Source: an uncultured Chromatiaceae bacterium (GTDB lineage: Bacteria > Pseudomonadota > Gammaproteobacteria > Enterobacterales > Alteromonadaceae). Taken from it: a DNA stretch of 38,073 nt. Location: assembly GCA_946482325.1 (NCBI GenBank), contig CAMLRA010000021.1:1-38073 (forward strand), written 5' to 3'. This document shows, piece by piece, positions 26,754 to 35,567 of the stretch. Each line of letters begins with the position of its first letter. Within the stretch, counting starts at the first letter, position 1. The position numbers were made by a program, and so were the translations under genes. The notes under the pieces were generated by a model, which did not search any database, was not told where the DNA came from, and saw only the letters and a list, made by a program, of their open reading frames with translations.

Positions 26754-26784
26754 AAAAGAGCAGGCCAGACTTGCTCTTTTTTTT
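26754..26784 (+). terminator. Intrinsic terminator of speA
   Basis: Perfect 9-bp arms AAAAGAGCA/TGCTCTTTT have a 9-nt loop and the T-run continues to 26784. Confidence 0.85.
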
Positions 26785-26820
26785 GCTTGCTATGACCGAA
26801 GTTTCACACGGAGAGAACTG

Positions 26821-27711
26821 ATGCTGCATTTCTTGCCTAAACCACTGATTGGCTTGGTTTCTTTCTTGTTATATATCGGCAATACCTTATTCTGGGCCGT
26901 ACCAATTCTGTGCCTGGCGTTGTTAAAGCTGCCGCCGGTGCAACGTTGGCAAACCTGGATGACCTGGCTGTTAGACGCCTGCGCCAGCGCCTGGATCTCC
27001 ATCAATAACTGTACCACTGCACTGTTTACCCGTATTCGCTGGGACATTAAAGGCCTGGAAACACTGAGCCTGAAAGACTGGTATCTGGTGGTTGCCAATC
27101 ATCAGAGCTGGGTCGATATTCTGGTACTGCAAAAGGTCTTTAACCGGCAAATTCCGTTTCTGAAATTCTTTCTGAAAAAAGAGCTGATTTATGTGCCGGT
27201 GATTGGGCTGTGTTGGTGGGCGCTGGATTTTCCATTTATGAAACGTTACAGCGCTGCATTTCTGGCCAAGCACCCGGAATTAAAAGGCAAAGATGTGGAA
27301 ACTACCCGCAAAGCCTGTGAAAAATTTCGGTATAAGCCGGTGTCGGTGATGAATTTCCTCGAAGGCACGCGGTTTACCCCAGAAAAACACGCCAAACAAC
27401 AGACACCTTTTACCCATTTACTCAAACCCAAAGCAGGTGGTATTTCTTTTGTGTTAAACGCCATGGGCGAACATCTGCATAAATTACTGGATGTGACGAT
27501 TTATTATCCGAAAGGCTCACCGAGTTTTTGGGACTATATCAGTGGTAAAGTGCATGACATCAAAGTGCGGGTGCGCGTATTACCGATTGAACCAGCGCTG
27601 ATTGGTGATTATGAAGACGCGCAGTTCCGCCAGCAATTCCAGCACTGGGTCAACCAGTTATGGCTGGATAAAGACCGGCAAATCGCTTTATTACAACAGG
27701 AGTCCCGCTGA
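26821..27711 (+). CDS. PlsC-type acyltransferase, YihG-like, first of tandem pair
   Basis: This 296-residue membrane-bound acyltransferase is of the lysophosphatidic-acid-acyltransferase fold and probably acylates lysophospholipid. It has an N-terminal membrane helix (about residues 9-37). Motif I is NHQSWVD (93-99, catalytic His and Asp), motif II is in FLKFFLKKELIYVP, motif III is EGTRFT (181-186), and the late segment is KAGGISF. E. coli YihG has the same motif set and length. The ATG has GGAGAG 7 nt or so upstream. The stop overlaps the next start by one base (TGATG), so the two are co-translated. Confidence 0.9.
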   Translation: MLHFLPKPLIGLVSFLLYIGNTLFWAVPILCLALLKLPPVQRWQTWMTWLLDACASAWISINNCTTALFTRIRWDIKGLETLSLKDWYLVVANHQSWVDILVLQKVFNRQIPFLKFFLKKELIYVPVIGLCWWALDFPFMKRYSAAFLAKHPELKGKDVETTRKACEKFRYKPVSVMNFLEGTRFTPEKHAKQQTPFTHLLKPKAGGISFVLNAMGEHLHKLLDVTIYYPKGSPSFWDYISGKVHDIKVRVRVLPIEPALIGDYEDAQFRQQFQHWVNQLWLDKDRQIALLQQESR

Positions 27712-28649
27712 TGCTGGCTTTTCTCCCTGCGCCGTTGATTTTGCTGTTATCGCTGCCGCTGTTTACGCTGAACCTGACGGTGTGGGGGCTGATTGTCACC
27801 TTATGCGGCGTGGTGAAATTGCTGCTGCCGATGCCATCCGCCCGGCAAAGGGTATCCAAAATTGCACATTGGGCCTACCGGCATTGGTCTTTGCACAATC
27901 GTCAGCTGATTGAACTGTTTAACAAAGTGGAATGGCAAATCGAAGGCGAAGCGCGTTTGTCGCCGCAGCGTTGGTATCTGCTGATTTCGAATCACCGTAG
28001 CTGGCTGGATATCCCGGTGCTGAGCCAGTTTGCACTGGACCGCATCCCGGAACCGAAGTTCTTTTTAAAAGAAGAACTGAAGTGGGTGCCTTTTATCGGC
28101 TCGGCGTCCTGGGCGCTCGATATGCCTTTTATGAAGCGCTACAGCCAGGCGCAGATCCGCAACAATCCTGCGCTGCAGGGTAAAGATATCGAAACCACCC
28201 GGAAGTCTTGTGAAAAATTCCGCGAGCAGCCGACCACAATCATCAACTTTGTTGAAGGCACCCGGTTCACTGCGGCCAAACACCGCTTAAAAAACAGCCC
28301 GTTCCGCTTTTTGCTGCCGGCTAAAGCCGGTGGTATCGCCTTCACGCTGGCCAGCATGGGCTCATTGTTTGATGCAGTGCTGGATGTGACACTGATTTAC
28401 CCGGACAACCCGCGTCATGTGCTGGTCGCTATGTTACTGGGCCGGTTAAAACGGGTGGTGATCCAGGTCGATGTGTTGCCGGTCGACGGGCAAATCATCG
28501 GCGATTATTTCCAAAATGAAGCGTTCCGCCAGCAATTCCAACTGTGGCTGAATCAACGTTGGGTCGACAAAGATCTGCGTATCGCCACTTATCTGGCGGC
28601 ACCAGATAACGAGCTAAAACGGCAACTGGATTGCACCAGCACTTCTTAA
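27711..28649 (+). CDS. PlsC-type acyltransferase, paralogue, second of tandem pair
   Basis: This 312-residue paralogue of the preceding gene has NHRSWLD (94-100), LKEELKWVPFIG and EGTRFT (182-187), with KDIETTRKSCEKFR here against KDVETTRKACEKFR there. Similarity runs along the entire length, so this is an old tandem duplication. The different residues around the motifs suggest different acyl-donor or acceptor preference. The start overlaps the previous stop by one base. Its TAA stop lies in a TTAA shared with the convergent methyltransferase stop. Confidence 0.9.
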   Translation: MLAFLPAPLILLLSLPLFTLNLTVWGLIVTLCGVVKLLLPMPSARQRVSKIAHWAYRHWSLHNRQLIELFNKVEWQIEGEARLSPQRWYLLISNHRSWLDIPVLSQFALDRIPEPKFFLKEELKWVPFIGSASWALDMPFMKRYSQAQIRNNPALQGKDIETTRKSCEKFREQPTTIINFVEGTRFTAAKHRLKNSPFRFLLPAKAGGIAFTLASMGSLFDAVLDVTLIYPDNPRHVLVAMLLGRLKRVVIQVDVLPVDGQIIGDYFQNEAFRQQFQLWLNQRWVDKDLRIATYLAAPDNELKRQLDCTSTS

Positions 28650-29824
28650 CTGTTTTTCACTGCCTGCAATAGCAGATTACGCGGCGTCAGGCTGGCGTGG
28701 CAGAGTTCGCTCAGCTGCACCTGATAGCCTTGCGCCTGCAGATACAGCGCCAAATCTGCTACCAGCCATAATTCCAGTGGCCGGCGAAACAGATGCTGCA
28801 CCAGCTCTAATTGACGTTGTTGCAACAGTGCCTGTTCGGCCTGCACAAGTAAACCCGACAACATACCTGCTTCAGGCGGCGGTAGTTGATGTTCAGTGCC
28901 GGCAAAAGCCAGAAAATCGGCCAATTCCCCACTAAACCAATGTTTGCCGACTGAACGCAGTGGCTGATAACCAAGACCCTGTTGCTGCCGCCAGACCCGC
29001 CATAACTGTCGCCACAACATTTCGGTCTGAGACAAACGCGCCACCCGCTCACCACCAGTACAACTTTGCTGCACCGCCAGCCGCAAATCAGCTTTAGTGA
29101 GCTGCAGTGGACTTTGCAGCCCCTGACCAGACATCGGCTGGTACACAGCAGCTTGTTGCAAATGATAACAACAAGGCACCAGCGCCAACGCCTGACAACC
29201 GGCACCAACGGCTTCCCGCGCGGCCACCCGGTGTAAATCCCCACAAGCATGTAGCGCAAGCAGCTGTTGCTGTGGCTGCAGATATGCAGCGACCGATTGC
29301 TTTAATACATCGACACAAACAAAGTGTTGCGTCAAACCGAGCTGGCCGGCACGCCGCTGGCCACTATCACACAAGCTTTGTTGCCACTCGAGACTGGTGA
29401 CATCAGCCTGATACAGATAACTCATTACTTTGCCGAGGTGCCCCTTACCGGCACACCACTCCAGCACCGGCCGGCCAGGTTGACCCGCGCAAGCCGCCAG
29501 TCGGGTGATTTGCTGCCATTTGCGGCCATTGATATCGGTACTGAGCCAAAACGGCAACGGCTGCTGCAGTTCAGCCAGTTCCATTGGCAACAGTGGTAAG
29601 GCCGCAAACAACTGCGGAAACCAGCACAGAAAATACTGCTGTTGCAGCTCTGGACTAGCATCAATGCGGGCGCAGTCTTCCAGGCTGAAGCTCTGCAGCA
29701 GGCTGGTTAACGCCGGGTCCAGTTCAGCTGGCCACTCCGCCTGCATCGGCTGAAATTGCCATAGTGGCCTGTGTTGCAACAACAAGGCATCCAGCGTGAT
29801 AAACAGCTTTGAAAACAAAGACAT
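28646..29824 (-). CDS. SAM-dependent methyltransferase (Methyltransf_32-like)
   Basis: This 392-residue protein of unknown substrate has a SAM-binding core starting at VLEWCAGKGHLGKV (120-133), followed by VTSLEWQ, LLALHACGDLHR and LVPCCYHLQ, the pattern of PF13679-type methyltransferases. The C-terminal ~150 residues are helical and Gln/Leu-rich. The ATG at 29822-29824 is preferred, with AAGG 9 nt upstream; an in-frame TTG at 29852-29854 would add ten residues. It is divergent from the response regulator. RNA, protein and small-molecule substrates are all possible. Confidence 0.8.
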   Translation of the reverse strand: MSLFSKLFITLDALLLQHRPLWQFQPMQAEWPAELDPALTSLLQSFSLEDCARIDASPELQQQYFLCWFPQLFAALPLLPMELAELQQPLPFWLSTDINGRKWQQITRLAACAGQPGRPVLEWCAGKGHLGKVMSYLYQADVTSLEWQQSLCDSGQRRAGQLGLTQHFVCVDVLKQSVAAYLQPQQQLLALHACGDLHRVAAREAVGAGCQALALVPCCYHLQQAAVYQPMSGQGLQSPLQLTKADLRLAVQQSCTGGERVARLSQTEMLWRQLWRVWRQQQGLGYQPLRSVGKHWFSGELADFLAFAGTEHQLPPPEAGMLSGLLVQAEQALLQQRQLELVQHLFRRPLELWLVADLALYLQAQGYQVQLSELCHASLTPRNLLLQAVKNS

Positions 29825-29907
29825 CAACACAAGCCTTCTGACTGAAACTGGCAATCCCGGCAGGCTTGTGACAGACTGAACAGGCAGCTGAGTTTGAAGG
29901 ATAAAAG

Positions 29908-30294
29908 ATGACAGAACTGAAAAAAATCATGCATGTGGAAGATGATCCTTCGATCCAGATGGTGGCTCGGGTGGCACTTGAAGCCGTTGGCCACTTTGAA
30001 GTCTGTACCTGTAATGGCGGTGTACAGGCGCTGGAACAATATCCGCAATTTCTGCCTCAGCTGATTCTGTTGGATGTGATGATGCCCGGCATGGACGGCC
30101 CCAGCACCTTAAAACAGCTGCAGCAACAATTCGATTTAAGCGACGTGCCGGTGGTGTTTATGACCGCCAAGGTCCAATCCAGTGAAATCGAATCCTACAA
30201 AGCACTTGGGGCCAGCGATGTGGTGGTTAAACCCTTTGACCCCATGACTTTACCGAGCCAAATTCGCCAAATCTGGCAGCGCCGGCAGGGCTGA
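29908..30294 (+). CDS. Single-domain CheY-like response regulator
   Basis: This 128-residue receiver domain has no output domain. The acidic pocket is E11-D12-D13, the phospho-acceptor is D56 in LILLDVMMPGMDG, the switch Thr86 is in VVFMTAK, and Lys108 is in VVVKPF. All residues needed for phosphorylation are present. No histidine kinase is adjacent, so it must pair with a kinase elsewhere. GAAGG precedes the ATG. The orphan chemoreceptor in this window is 21 kb away and gives no evidence of a link. Confidence 0.94.
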   Translation: MTELKKIMHVEDDPSIQMVARVALEAVGHFEVCTCNGGVQALEQYPQFLPQLILLDVMMPGMDGPSTLKQLQQQFDLSDVPVVFMTAKVQSSEIESYKALGASDVVVKPFDPMTLPSQIRQIWQRRQG

Positions 30295-30314
30295 TGCCCC
30301 GCCTGCGCCCTTTG

Positions 30315-31289
30315 TTATTCGGCAGGTTCCAGCCGGGCTTCTTCAGTCAGCCGGAATAACTCGGCACTCTCCTTGTCAAAATCGGCACTGTCCATCGGCT
30401 TATTCAGGTAAAATGTCAATGGCATCAGGCTGTTATCAAACTGCGGGGCCAACTGCCCCTGATCTTCAAACAACACCGACACCGCCACACCCTGCAGACT
30501 CAGCAATAAACCAAGACCGGTGGCTAATGCCACTTTTTTCACGACCGACAGCTGCAGCGCCAGATAAAAGTTGGCCGACAACAACAAAATCACCAAAGCG
30601 GCTTGACCGATATCTCCCAGCCAGACCACAGCGGCAGCACCGTCCAGACTGAAATTCAACACGGTCATCAAAGCCTGCCAGCATTCCATCAACACCACCA
30701 CACAGAAAGTGATGCCAAGCTGCGGCAGAAACCGCGCTTCATGCTGGTTAATTTTGGCCCATAGCGCCAGCAACGCCGGCCATAACGCCAGTCCCAGCAT
30801 CAACAATGGCAGATTCAGCAGATTACGAGACCAGCGCCCCTGCCCTGGTTCCGGCGCTGTGAGCCAGAGGCCAAATAATTCTTCGGCAATCAAAAACAAC
30901 GCCAGCAAGACAATCAGAGCAGGATGACCAAACCGGCGTAAACGCTGCTCAATATTGTTAAAAGGCAAAGCCGGCGGCACCGGATGGTGTTCGTCATAAA
31001 CGCGAATGGCCTGCTCACCCAGCCAGCATAACTGACCACTTTGCAACTCAGTACTGTGCGTAACAGCCACTGACGGCTCGACAAAGCTACCGTTGAGCGA
31101 GGCCAAATCAACCAGTTGCCAGCGACCATCATCGGCCAACACCAGTTCTGCATGATGCGGACTCACATGTTTGTCATACAGGATCAGATCATTGTTATAG
31201 GCCCGTCCCAGTGCAATCCGCGGCTGGGTAAAACGATGACGCTCTGTCACTTTGTGCTGTTTATTCAGCACTTCAATAATTATTGCCAT
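30315..31289 (-). CDS. Membrane protein with N-terminal FHA domain
   Basis: This 324-residue protein has an FHA phosphothreonine-binding domain at about residues 20-95, with RIALGRAYNNDLIL, HVSPHHAELV and DLASLNGSFVE holding the conserved G-R, S-x-x-H and N-G residues. After a short linker come about five or six hydrophobic segments (first near 117-140, last near 245-270). An acidic tail (~280-324) follows. The FHA domain is therefore cytoplasmic and tethered to the inner membrane. Its start overlaps the end of the periplasmic protease gene by 10 bases, so the two are coupled. I know of no defined function for this pair. The partner would be a Thr-phosphorylated protein, and no Ser/Thr kinase is visible nearby. 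Confidence 0.85.
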   Translation of the reverse strand: MAIIIEVLNKQHKVTERHRFTQPRIALGRAYNNDLILYDKHVSPHHAELVLADDGRWQLVDLASLNGSFVEPSVAVTHSTELQSGQLCWLGEQAIRVYDEHHPVPPALPFNNIEQRLRRFGHPALIVLLALFLIAEELFGLWLTAPEPGQGRWSRNLLNLPLLMLGLALWPALLALWAKINQHEARFLPQLGITFCVVVLMECWQALMTVLNFSLDGAAAVVWLGDIGQAALVILLLSANFYLALQLSVVKKVALATGLGLLLSLQGVAVSVLFEDQGQLAPQFDNSLMPLTFYLNKPMDSADFDKESAELFRLTEEARLEPAE

Positions 31290-32545
31290 GACACAGCCCC
31301 ATTGAATTTCTGACTAAAGGCCCGGGCAGTTTCCTGACTGACGCCCGACAAGGTGTAATGGCTGACCAGTCCCTGTTGCTGCTGATCCAGCGAAGCGGCC
31401 AGATACAACACGTCATATAAACCGGCATAGTCACGATAAGCCCGTACGCAATAGATCATTTTGGCATGATGGCCACCCGCCTGACGGACAACGCGGTGCT
31501 GGCATTCAAACGCCGTCACGTCCTCTTTTAACGCCTGATTGTCGGCATTGGCGCGGGAAATGTTTTGCTCATACAGACTGAAAAACTGCAGCGGATGTAA
31601 GTCTTTGGCTTCCAGCCACTCAAACTGCATCTCCACCCGGCCAGAAGTAAAATGCTGCGACAGGAAAATCTCTTCACTCTGGCTACAAAAAGCTGTGACT
31701 TTTTTCAGCGTTTCTTTGTCTTTTTCCACATTCGACTCGCCCCAGCAGCGCACAAAAGGCACCACTTCATCCGGCACTTTGCCGGTGCCAAAGTCTTTGA
31801 GTTTCCAGTCGGCATTCAGAATTTGGCTGAACATCGCCTGCTGGCTGCTGAGCAGCTGCCGTTCGATATCGGCTTTTAAGTCTTTGCTTTGGCCTTCGCG
31901 CTGATAACGCTTTAATAACTGTTGCAACGCATCCGCCGGCACCAGAAACCCCAGCTGATTACCAGCCGATGCGACATTAATGCCAACCACCTGACCACTG
32001 GCGTCAACAGCAGGGCCACCACTCATGCCGGAATTGACGGCGCCGGTAAAATGAATGCGTGGGTAATAACTGTATTTCTGCAGACCATTGTAGGTACCCG
32101 GCACCAGGATCATGCCAAGGTCATGCGGGTTGCCGAGCGAATAAATCGTGGCGCCCTGCACCGGTTTGGTCGTCTGAATTTTAAATGGCTGCGGCGCGCG
32201 GTAATCGGTGCTGACCAGCGCCAAATCATTGATCACATCCACCGCCAGCACTTGCAAGGCACCTTTTTGCGCTCTGGCATTGAGGTATTCCAGCTGGTAC
32301 TTCTCGGGCGATAACACCGCTTCGGACACCACATGATAATTGGTTACCACCAGCGCCGGATCTTCCAGTACAAAGCCGGTGCCTATTGCGGCTTTGGCCC
32401 CGGAAGCCTGTTCCAGCACCCGCACCTGCAATAATGCCGGCTCAAAACGGGCAAATAATTGTTCAGCGGAATCGGCCCGGCCCTGGGCACTGCTGAACAA
32501 CAACAGCACTGACAACAAAGCGCAGTAATAAGTCTGCAAGCGCAT
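31280..32545 (-). CDS. Exported trypsin-like serine protease
   Basis: This 421-residue protein has a signal peptide (residues ~1-24) followed by a chymotrypsin-fold domain (about 28-235). The catalytic triad is visible as His71 in VVTNYHVVSE, Asp107 in VINDLALVS and Ser175 in NSGMSGGPAV. There is no PDZ domain, unlike DegP/DegS. The C-terminal ~190 residues (240-421) are not a domain I recognise and hold four Cys (RCWGES, FCSQSE, ECQHRV, IYCVRA), which could form periplasmic disulfides. AAGGA lies 6 nt before the ATG. It lies downstream of the CnoX-like gene and overlaps the FHA gene. The substrate is unknown. Confidence 0.88.
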   Translation of the reverse strand: MRLQTYYCALLSVLLLFSSAQGRADSAEQLFARFEPALLQVRVLEQASGAKAAIGTGFVLEDPALVVTNYHVVSEAVLSPEKYQLEYLNARAQKGALQVLAVDVINDLALVSTDYRAPQPFKIQTTKPVQGATIYSLGNPHDLGMILVPGTYNGLQKYSYYPRIHFTGAVNSGMSGGPAVDASGQVVGINVASAGNQLGFLVPADALQQLLKRYQREGQSKDLKADIERQLLSSQQAMFSQILNADWKLKDFGTGKVPDEVVPFVRCWGESNVEKDKETLKKVTAFCSQSEEIFLSQHFTSGRVEMQFEWLEAKDLHPLQFFSLYEQNISRANADNQALKEDVTAFECQHRVVRQAGGHHAKMIYCVRAYRDYAGLYDVLYLAASLDQQQQGLVSHYTLSGVSQETARAFSQKFNGAVSWQ

Positions 32546-32611
32546 TGAATTTCCTTGTGATTACCCCCGACTACGCCGGGTTCAAGTGATCAGACAATAC
32601 AGTCTGAATGA

Positions 32612-33457
32612 TTAATACAACAAACTATAGAGTTTGCGCCGGTACTCACCGGCCAATGCGTCACCTTTTGGTAACACTGCCAGCATATCTAACATTAGCT
32701 TCTTACTGTCGCCAAAGTTTAAGTCCTGCTGCAGAATGCTGAATAATAACGCCAAAGCGTCGGCAAAGCGCTGTACCTGCTGATATTGCACCGCCAGTTG
32801 CTGTTTTAGCTGTAGATTGGTTGGGTCAGCCGCCAGCTGTTGTTCCAGCGCCCGGATCTCCGGGCTTTCTGCCGCTTGCTGGGCCAGTTCAATCAGCGCT
32901 TTGACCTGATGATACAAAGCATCCTGATCGGCCAGCAGCACCGGCGCTATCAGCTCTTCCGCCAACGCAACCTGGCCAAGCGAGGCGGCACAATAGGCCA
33001 GCTGCAGCCGCGCATCAGTGCGCTGTGGTGCCAGCTGATGGGCGTTTTTCAGCAGTGGATAGGCTTCTTGCCATTGCTGCGCTTCTAACAATGGCAACGC
33101 CTGTTGCAGCAATAAATCTTCCGGTTTGGGTAAAAACGGCTCCAGCCGTGCACGGATTTGGCTTTCAGTTTCCACACCGGCAAAACCATCGACCGGCTGA
33201 CCGTTGCGGATAAATAGTACTGTGGGCAAGGAGCGCACACCAAACTGCATCGCCAGTTGTTGTTCAGTGTCGCAATTGACCTTGGCCAGCACTAAATGCT
33301 CCGGATAATCGCCGGCGATTTTTTCCAGCACCAACAGAATTTGCTGACAAGGCTCATGCTGCTGAACCCAAAAATCAAAAATCACCAGCTTTTGCTGCGA
33401 CAGCTCCAGTAATTCACGTACATTGTCAAAACTGACATCAATCTGATTGCTTAACAC
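32612..33457 (-). CDS. cnoX: Thioredoxin/TPR co-chaperone, CnoX (YbbN)-like
   Basis: In this 281-residue protein, residues 1-110 form a thioredoxin fold: LVIFDFWVQQHEPCQQI (24-40), with HEPC in place of CGPC, so only the second active-site Cys remains. LPTVLFIRNGQPVDGF holds the cis-Pro. Residues ~115-281 are TPR-like helices. E. coli CnoX also lacks CGPC (it has SQHC) and acts as a chaperone that passes clients to GroEL under oxidative stress. Length and layout match. The start is GTG, with a weak ribosome site; the reading frame stays open upstream, so the exact start is uncertain. A 66-base gap separates it from the protease gene on the same strand. Confidence 0.83.
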   Translation of the reverse strand: MLSNQIDVSFDNVRELLELSQQKLVIFDFWVQQHEPCQQILLVLEKIAGDYPEHLVLAKVNCDTEQQLAMQFGVRSLPTVLFIRNGQPVDGFAGVETESQIRARLEPFLPKPEDLLLQQALPLLEAQQWQEAYPLLKNAHQLAPQRTDARLQLAYCAASLGQVALAEELIAPVLLADQDALYHQVKALIELAQQAAESPEIRALEQQLAADPTNLQLKQQLAVQYQQVQRFADALALLFSILQQDLNFGDSKKLMLDMLAVLPKGDALAGEYRRKLYSLLY

Positions 33458-33829
33458 CGATAAAATCTCTGCGCGAATGAAACTCTGCCTACTATGTGGC
33501 TGCGCCCCTTGATTTGCAAGGCGTTGTGCTGATTATATGCCTTGAAATCCGGCAAAAAAGTTGCGTCTGTTCCTGTAAAAAAGAGCTGGCAAGGCCGGAC
33601 CAGATCCCGTAAAGTACGGCGTAGCGAGCCTGCCTATAAACCCGCCCTGACTGCGCTGCAGCGGAGGCGGATCCAACGATAAAGGCCGTAGTTTGATTTT
33701 TTCACAGTCTTACCCCTGTGAATTCTCCACGTAAGCAGAATTGCTTGTCTTCAGACAAGAACCCAACCGGCATGCCCAAAGGCTGACCGGTACACCTGTG
33801 CCTACGCAAACTATGAGACCTGAGTAAAA
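33458..33829. other. Leader region upstream of ilvIH
   Basis: This 372-base stretch has no credible gene. It includes a GC-rich stem region (CCGCC...CGCTGCAGCG...GGCGG, about 33643-33670), then AAGCA/TGCTT (33733-33746) overlapping CTTGTCT/AGACAAG (33744-33759), then ACCGG/CCGGT (33766-33791). The overlapping stems could be alternative structures. I found no branched-amino-acid-rich leader peptide; the tiny frames before ilvI (such as MRPE at 33812-33826) hold no Leu/Val/Ile run. Confidence 0.45.
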
Positions 33830-35566
33830 ATGAGCCAACAACACCAACCAGAAATGCTGTCTGGCGGCGCCATGCTGATTCGGGCCCTTCGTGATGAAGG
33901 AGTCGAATTCGTTTATGGTTACCCCGGCGGCGCCGTGTTACATATCTACGATGCGCTGTTTCAGCAAACCGAGGTAAAACATGTGCTGGTCCGTCATGAG
34001 CAAGCCGCCACCCACATGGCGGATGCCTATGCCCGTGCCAGCGGAAAAGCCGGCGTGGTGCTCGTCACCTCAGGCCCCGGCGCTACGAATGCTGTCACCG
34101 GCATTGCCACTGCTTACATGGATTCGATTCCGATGGTGGTGATCTGTGGTCAGGTCATGAGCCATCTGATTGGCGATGACGCTTTCCAGGAAACCGACAT
34201 GCTCGGTATCTCGCGCCCCATCGTCAAACACAATATGTCGGTGCGTAACCCGGCCGATATTCCGTATATGGTGAAAAAAGCCTTTTATATCGCCCAAAGC
34301 GGCCGGCCAGGCCCTGTGGTGCTGGATATTCCGAAAGATATGACGATGCCGAACCAGAAGTTCCCATACGAATATCCAAAAGATATCAAGCTGCGCTCGT
34401 ACAATCCGAACGCCAAAGGCCATCCGGGCCAAATCAAAAAAGCACTGCAGACTTTATTGGCTGCGAAAAAACCTGTGCTGTATTCCGGTGGTGGCGTGAT
34501 TTTAGGTCAGGCCTCGGCAGAACTGACTGAACTGGCGCGTAAACTGAATTTACCGGTGACCAATACCTTGATGGGCCTTGGCGCTTACCCAGCGACTGAT
34601 CCACAGTTTATCGGTATGCTCGGCATGCACGGCAGTTATGAGGCCAACCAGGCCATGCATAACGCCGACGTGATTTTTGCCGTTGGCGCGCGTTTTGATG
34701 ATCGGGTCACTAACGCCACCAAGAAATTCTGTCCCAACGCGACCATCATTCATATCGACATCGACCCGGCCAGCATTTCTAAAACCATCACAGCCCATGT
34801 ACCGATTGTTGGTTTAGTGAAACCAGTGCTGCAGGAAATGCTGCATCAACTGGAAAAACACGGCAATACGCTGGACCAGGCGGCGCTGGGACAGTGGTGG
34901 AATCAAATTCATCAATGGCGTGAAGTGCACGGTGGTCGTTTTGAACACCGCACCGACCTGCTCAAACCGCAGGCGGTGATTGAAGCGGTCTGGCGCCACA
35001 CTCAAGGCGACGCTTATGTCACGTCCGACGTAGGCCAGCACCAGATGTTCGCTGCGCAATACTACAAATTCGATAAACCGAACCGCTGGATCAACTCCGG
35101 TGGCCTCGGCACTATGGGTTTTGGTCTGCCGGCAGCGATGGGTGTGAAGTTACATTATCCGGACGCTGAAGTGGTCTGTGTTACCGGCGAAGGCTCCATC
35201 CAGATGAATATCCAGGAGCTGTCGACCTGCAAACAATATGGCCTTGGTGTCAAAATCATCAATCTGAATAACGGTTATTTGGGCATGGTGAAGCAGTGGC
35301 AGGACATGAACTATGACTCGCGCTACTCCAGCTCTTATATGGATTCACTGCCAGATTTCGTCAAACTGGCTGAAGCCTACGGCCATGTTGGCATCCGTGT
35401 CACCAGCCCGGAAGAACTGGAACCTGCACTGGAGAGAGCATTCGCGCTGAAAGATAAACTGGTGTTCCTCGATATTCACGTCGACCCGAAAGAACACGTT
35501 TATCCGATGCAGGTACCTGGTGGTGCCATGAATGACATGTTCCTGAGCAAAACGGAGCGGACTTAA
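33830..35566 (+). CDS. ilvI: Acetolactate synthase, large catalytic subunit
   Basis: This subunit condenses pyruvate (or 2-ketobutyrate with pyruvate) in the first common step of valine, leucine and isoleucine synthesis, using ThDP, Mg and FAD. The 578 residues match IlvI (574). The ThDP glutamate is in [19 protein letters not shown] (Glu57), the FAD domain is mid-protein ([20 protein letters not shown]), and the ThDP-binding [12 protein letters not shown] ... [16 protein letters not shown] is near 450-490. The GEG variant of GDG is usual in many gammaproteobacteria. The ribosome site is weak (GAG in a short leader ending TAAAA). The stop is one base before the small-subunit ATG. Confidence 0.96.
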   Translation: MSQQHQPEMLSGGAMLIRALRDEGVEFVYGYPGGAVLHIYDALFQQTEVKHVLVRHEQAATHMADAYARASGKAGVVLVTSGPGATNAVTGIATAYMDSIPMVVICGQVMSHLIGDDAFQETDMLGISRPIVKHNMSVRNPADIPYMVKKAFYIAQSGRPGPVVLDIPKDMTMPNQKFPYEYPKDIKLRSYNPNAKGHPGQIKKALQTLLAAKKPVLYSGGGVILGQASAELTELARKLNLPVTNTLMGLGAYPATDPQFIGMLGMHGSYEANQAMHNADVIFAVGARFDDRVTNATKKFCPNATIIHIDIDPASISKTITAHVPIVGLVKPVLQEMLHQLEKHGNTLDQAALGQWWNQIHQWREVHGGRFEHRTDLLKPQAVIEAVWRHTQGDAYVTSDVGQHQMFAAQYYKFDKPNRWINSGGLGTMGFGLPAAMGVKLHYPDAEVVCVTGEGSIQMNIQELSTCKQYGLGVKIINLNNGYLGMVKQWQDMNYDSRYSSSYMDSLPDFVKLAEAYGHVGIRVTSPEELEPALERAFALKDKLVFLDIHVDPKEHVYPMQVPGGAMNDMFLSKTERT

Positions 35567-35567
35567 C

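Noticed and set aside
33812..33826. Tiny frame MRPE (and a longer GTG version) just before ilvI as an attenuator peptide
   Set aside because: It contains no Leu, Val or Ile codons, so it cannot sense the pathway products.
35180..35215. GEGS in place of GDGS in the ThDP motif of IlvI
   Set aside because: This substitution is common in gammaproteobacterial acetolactate synthases and the rest of the motif is intact; not a defect.
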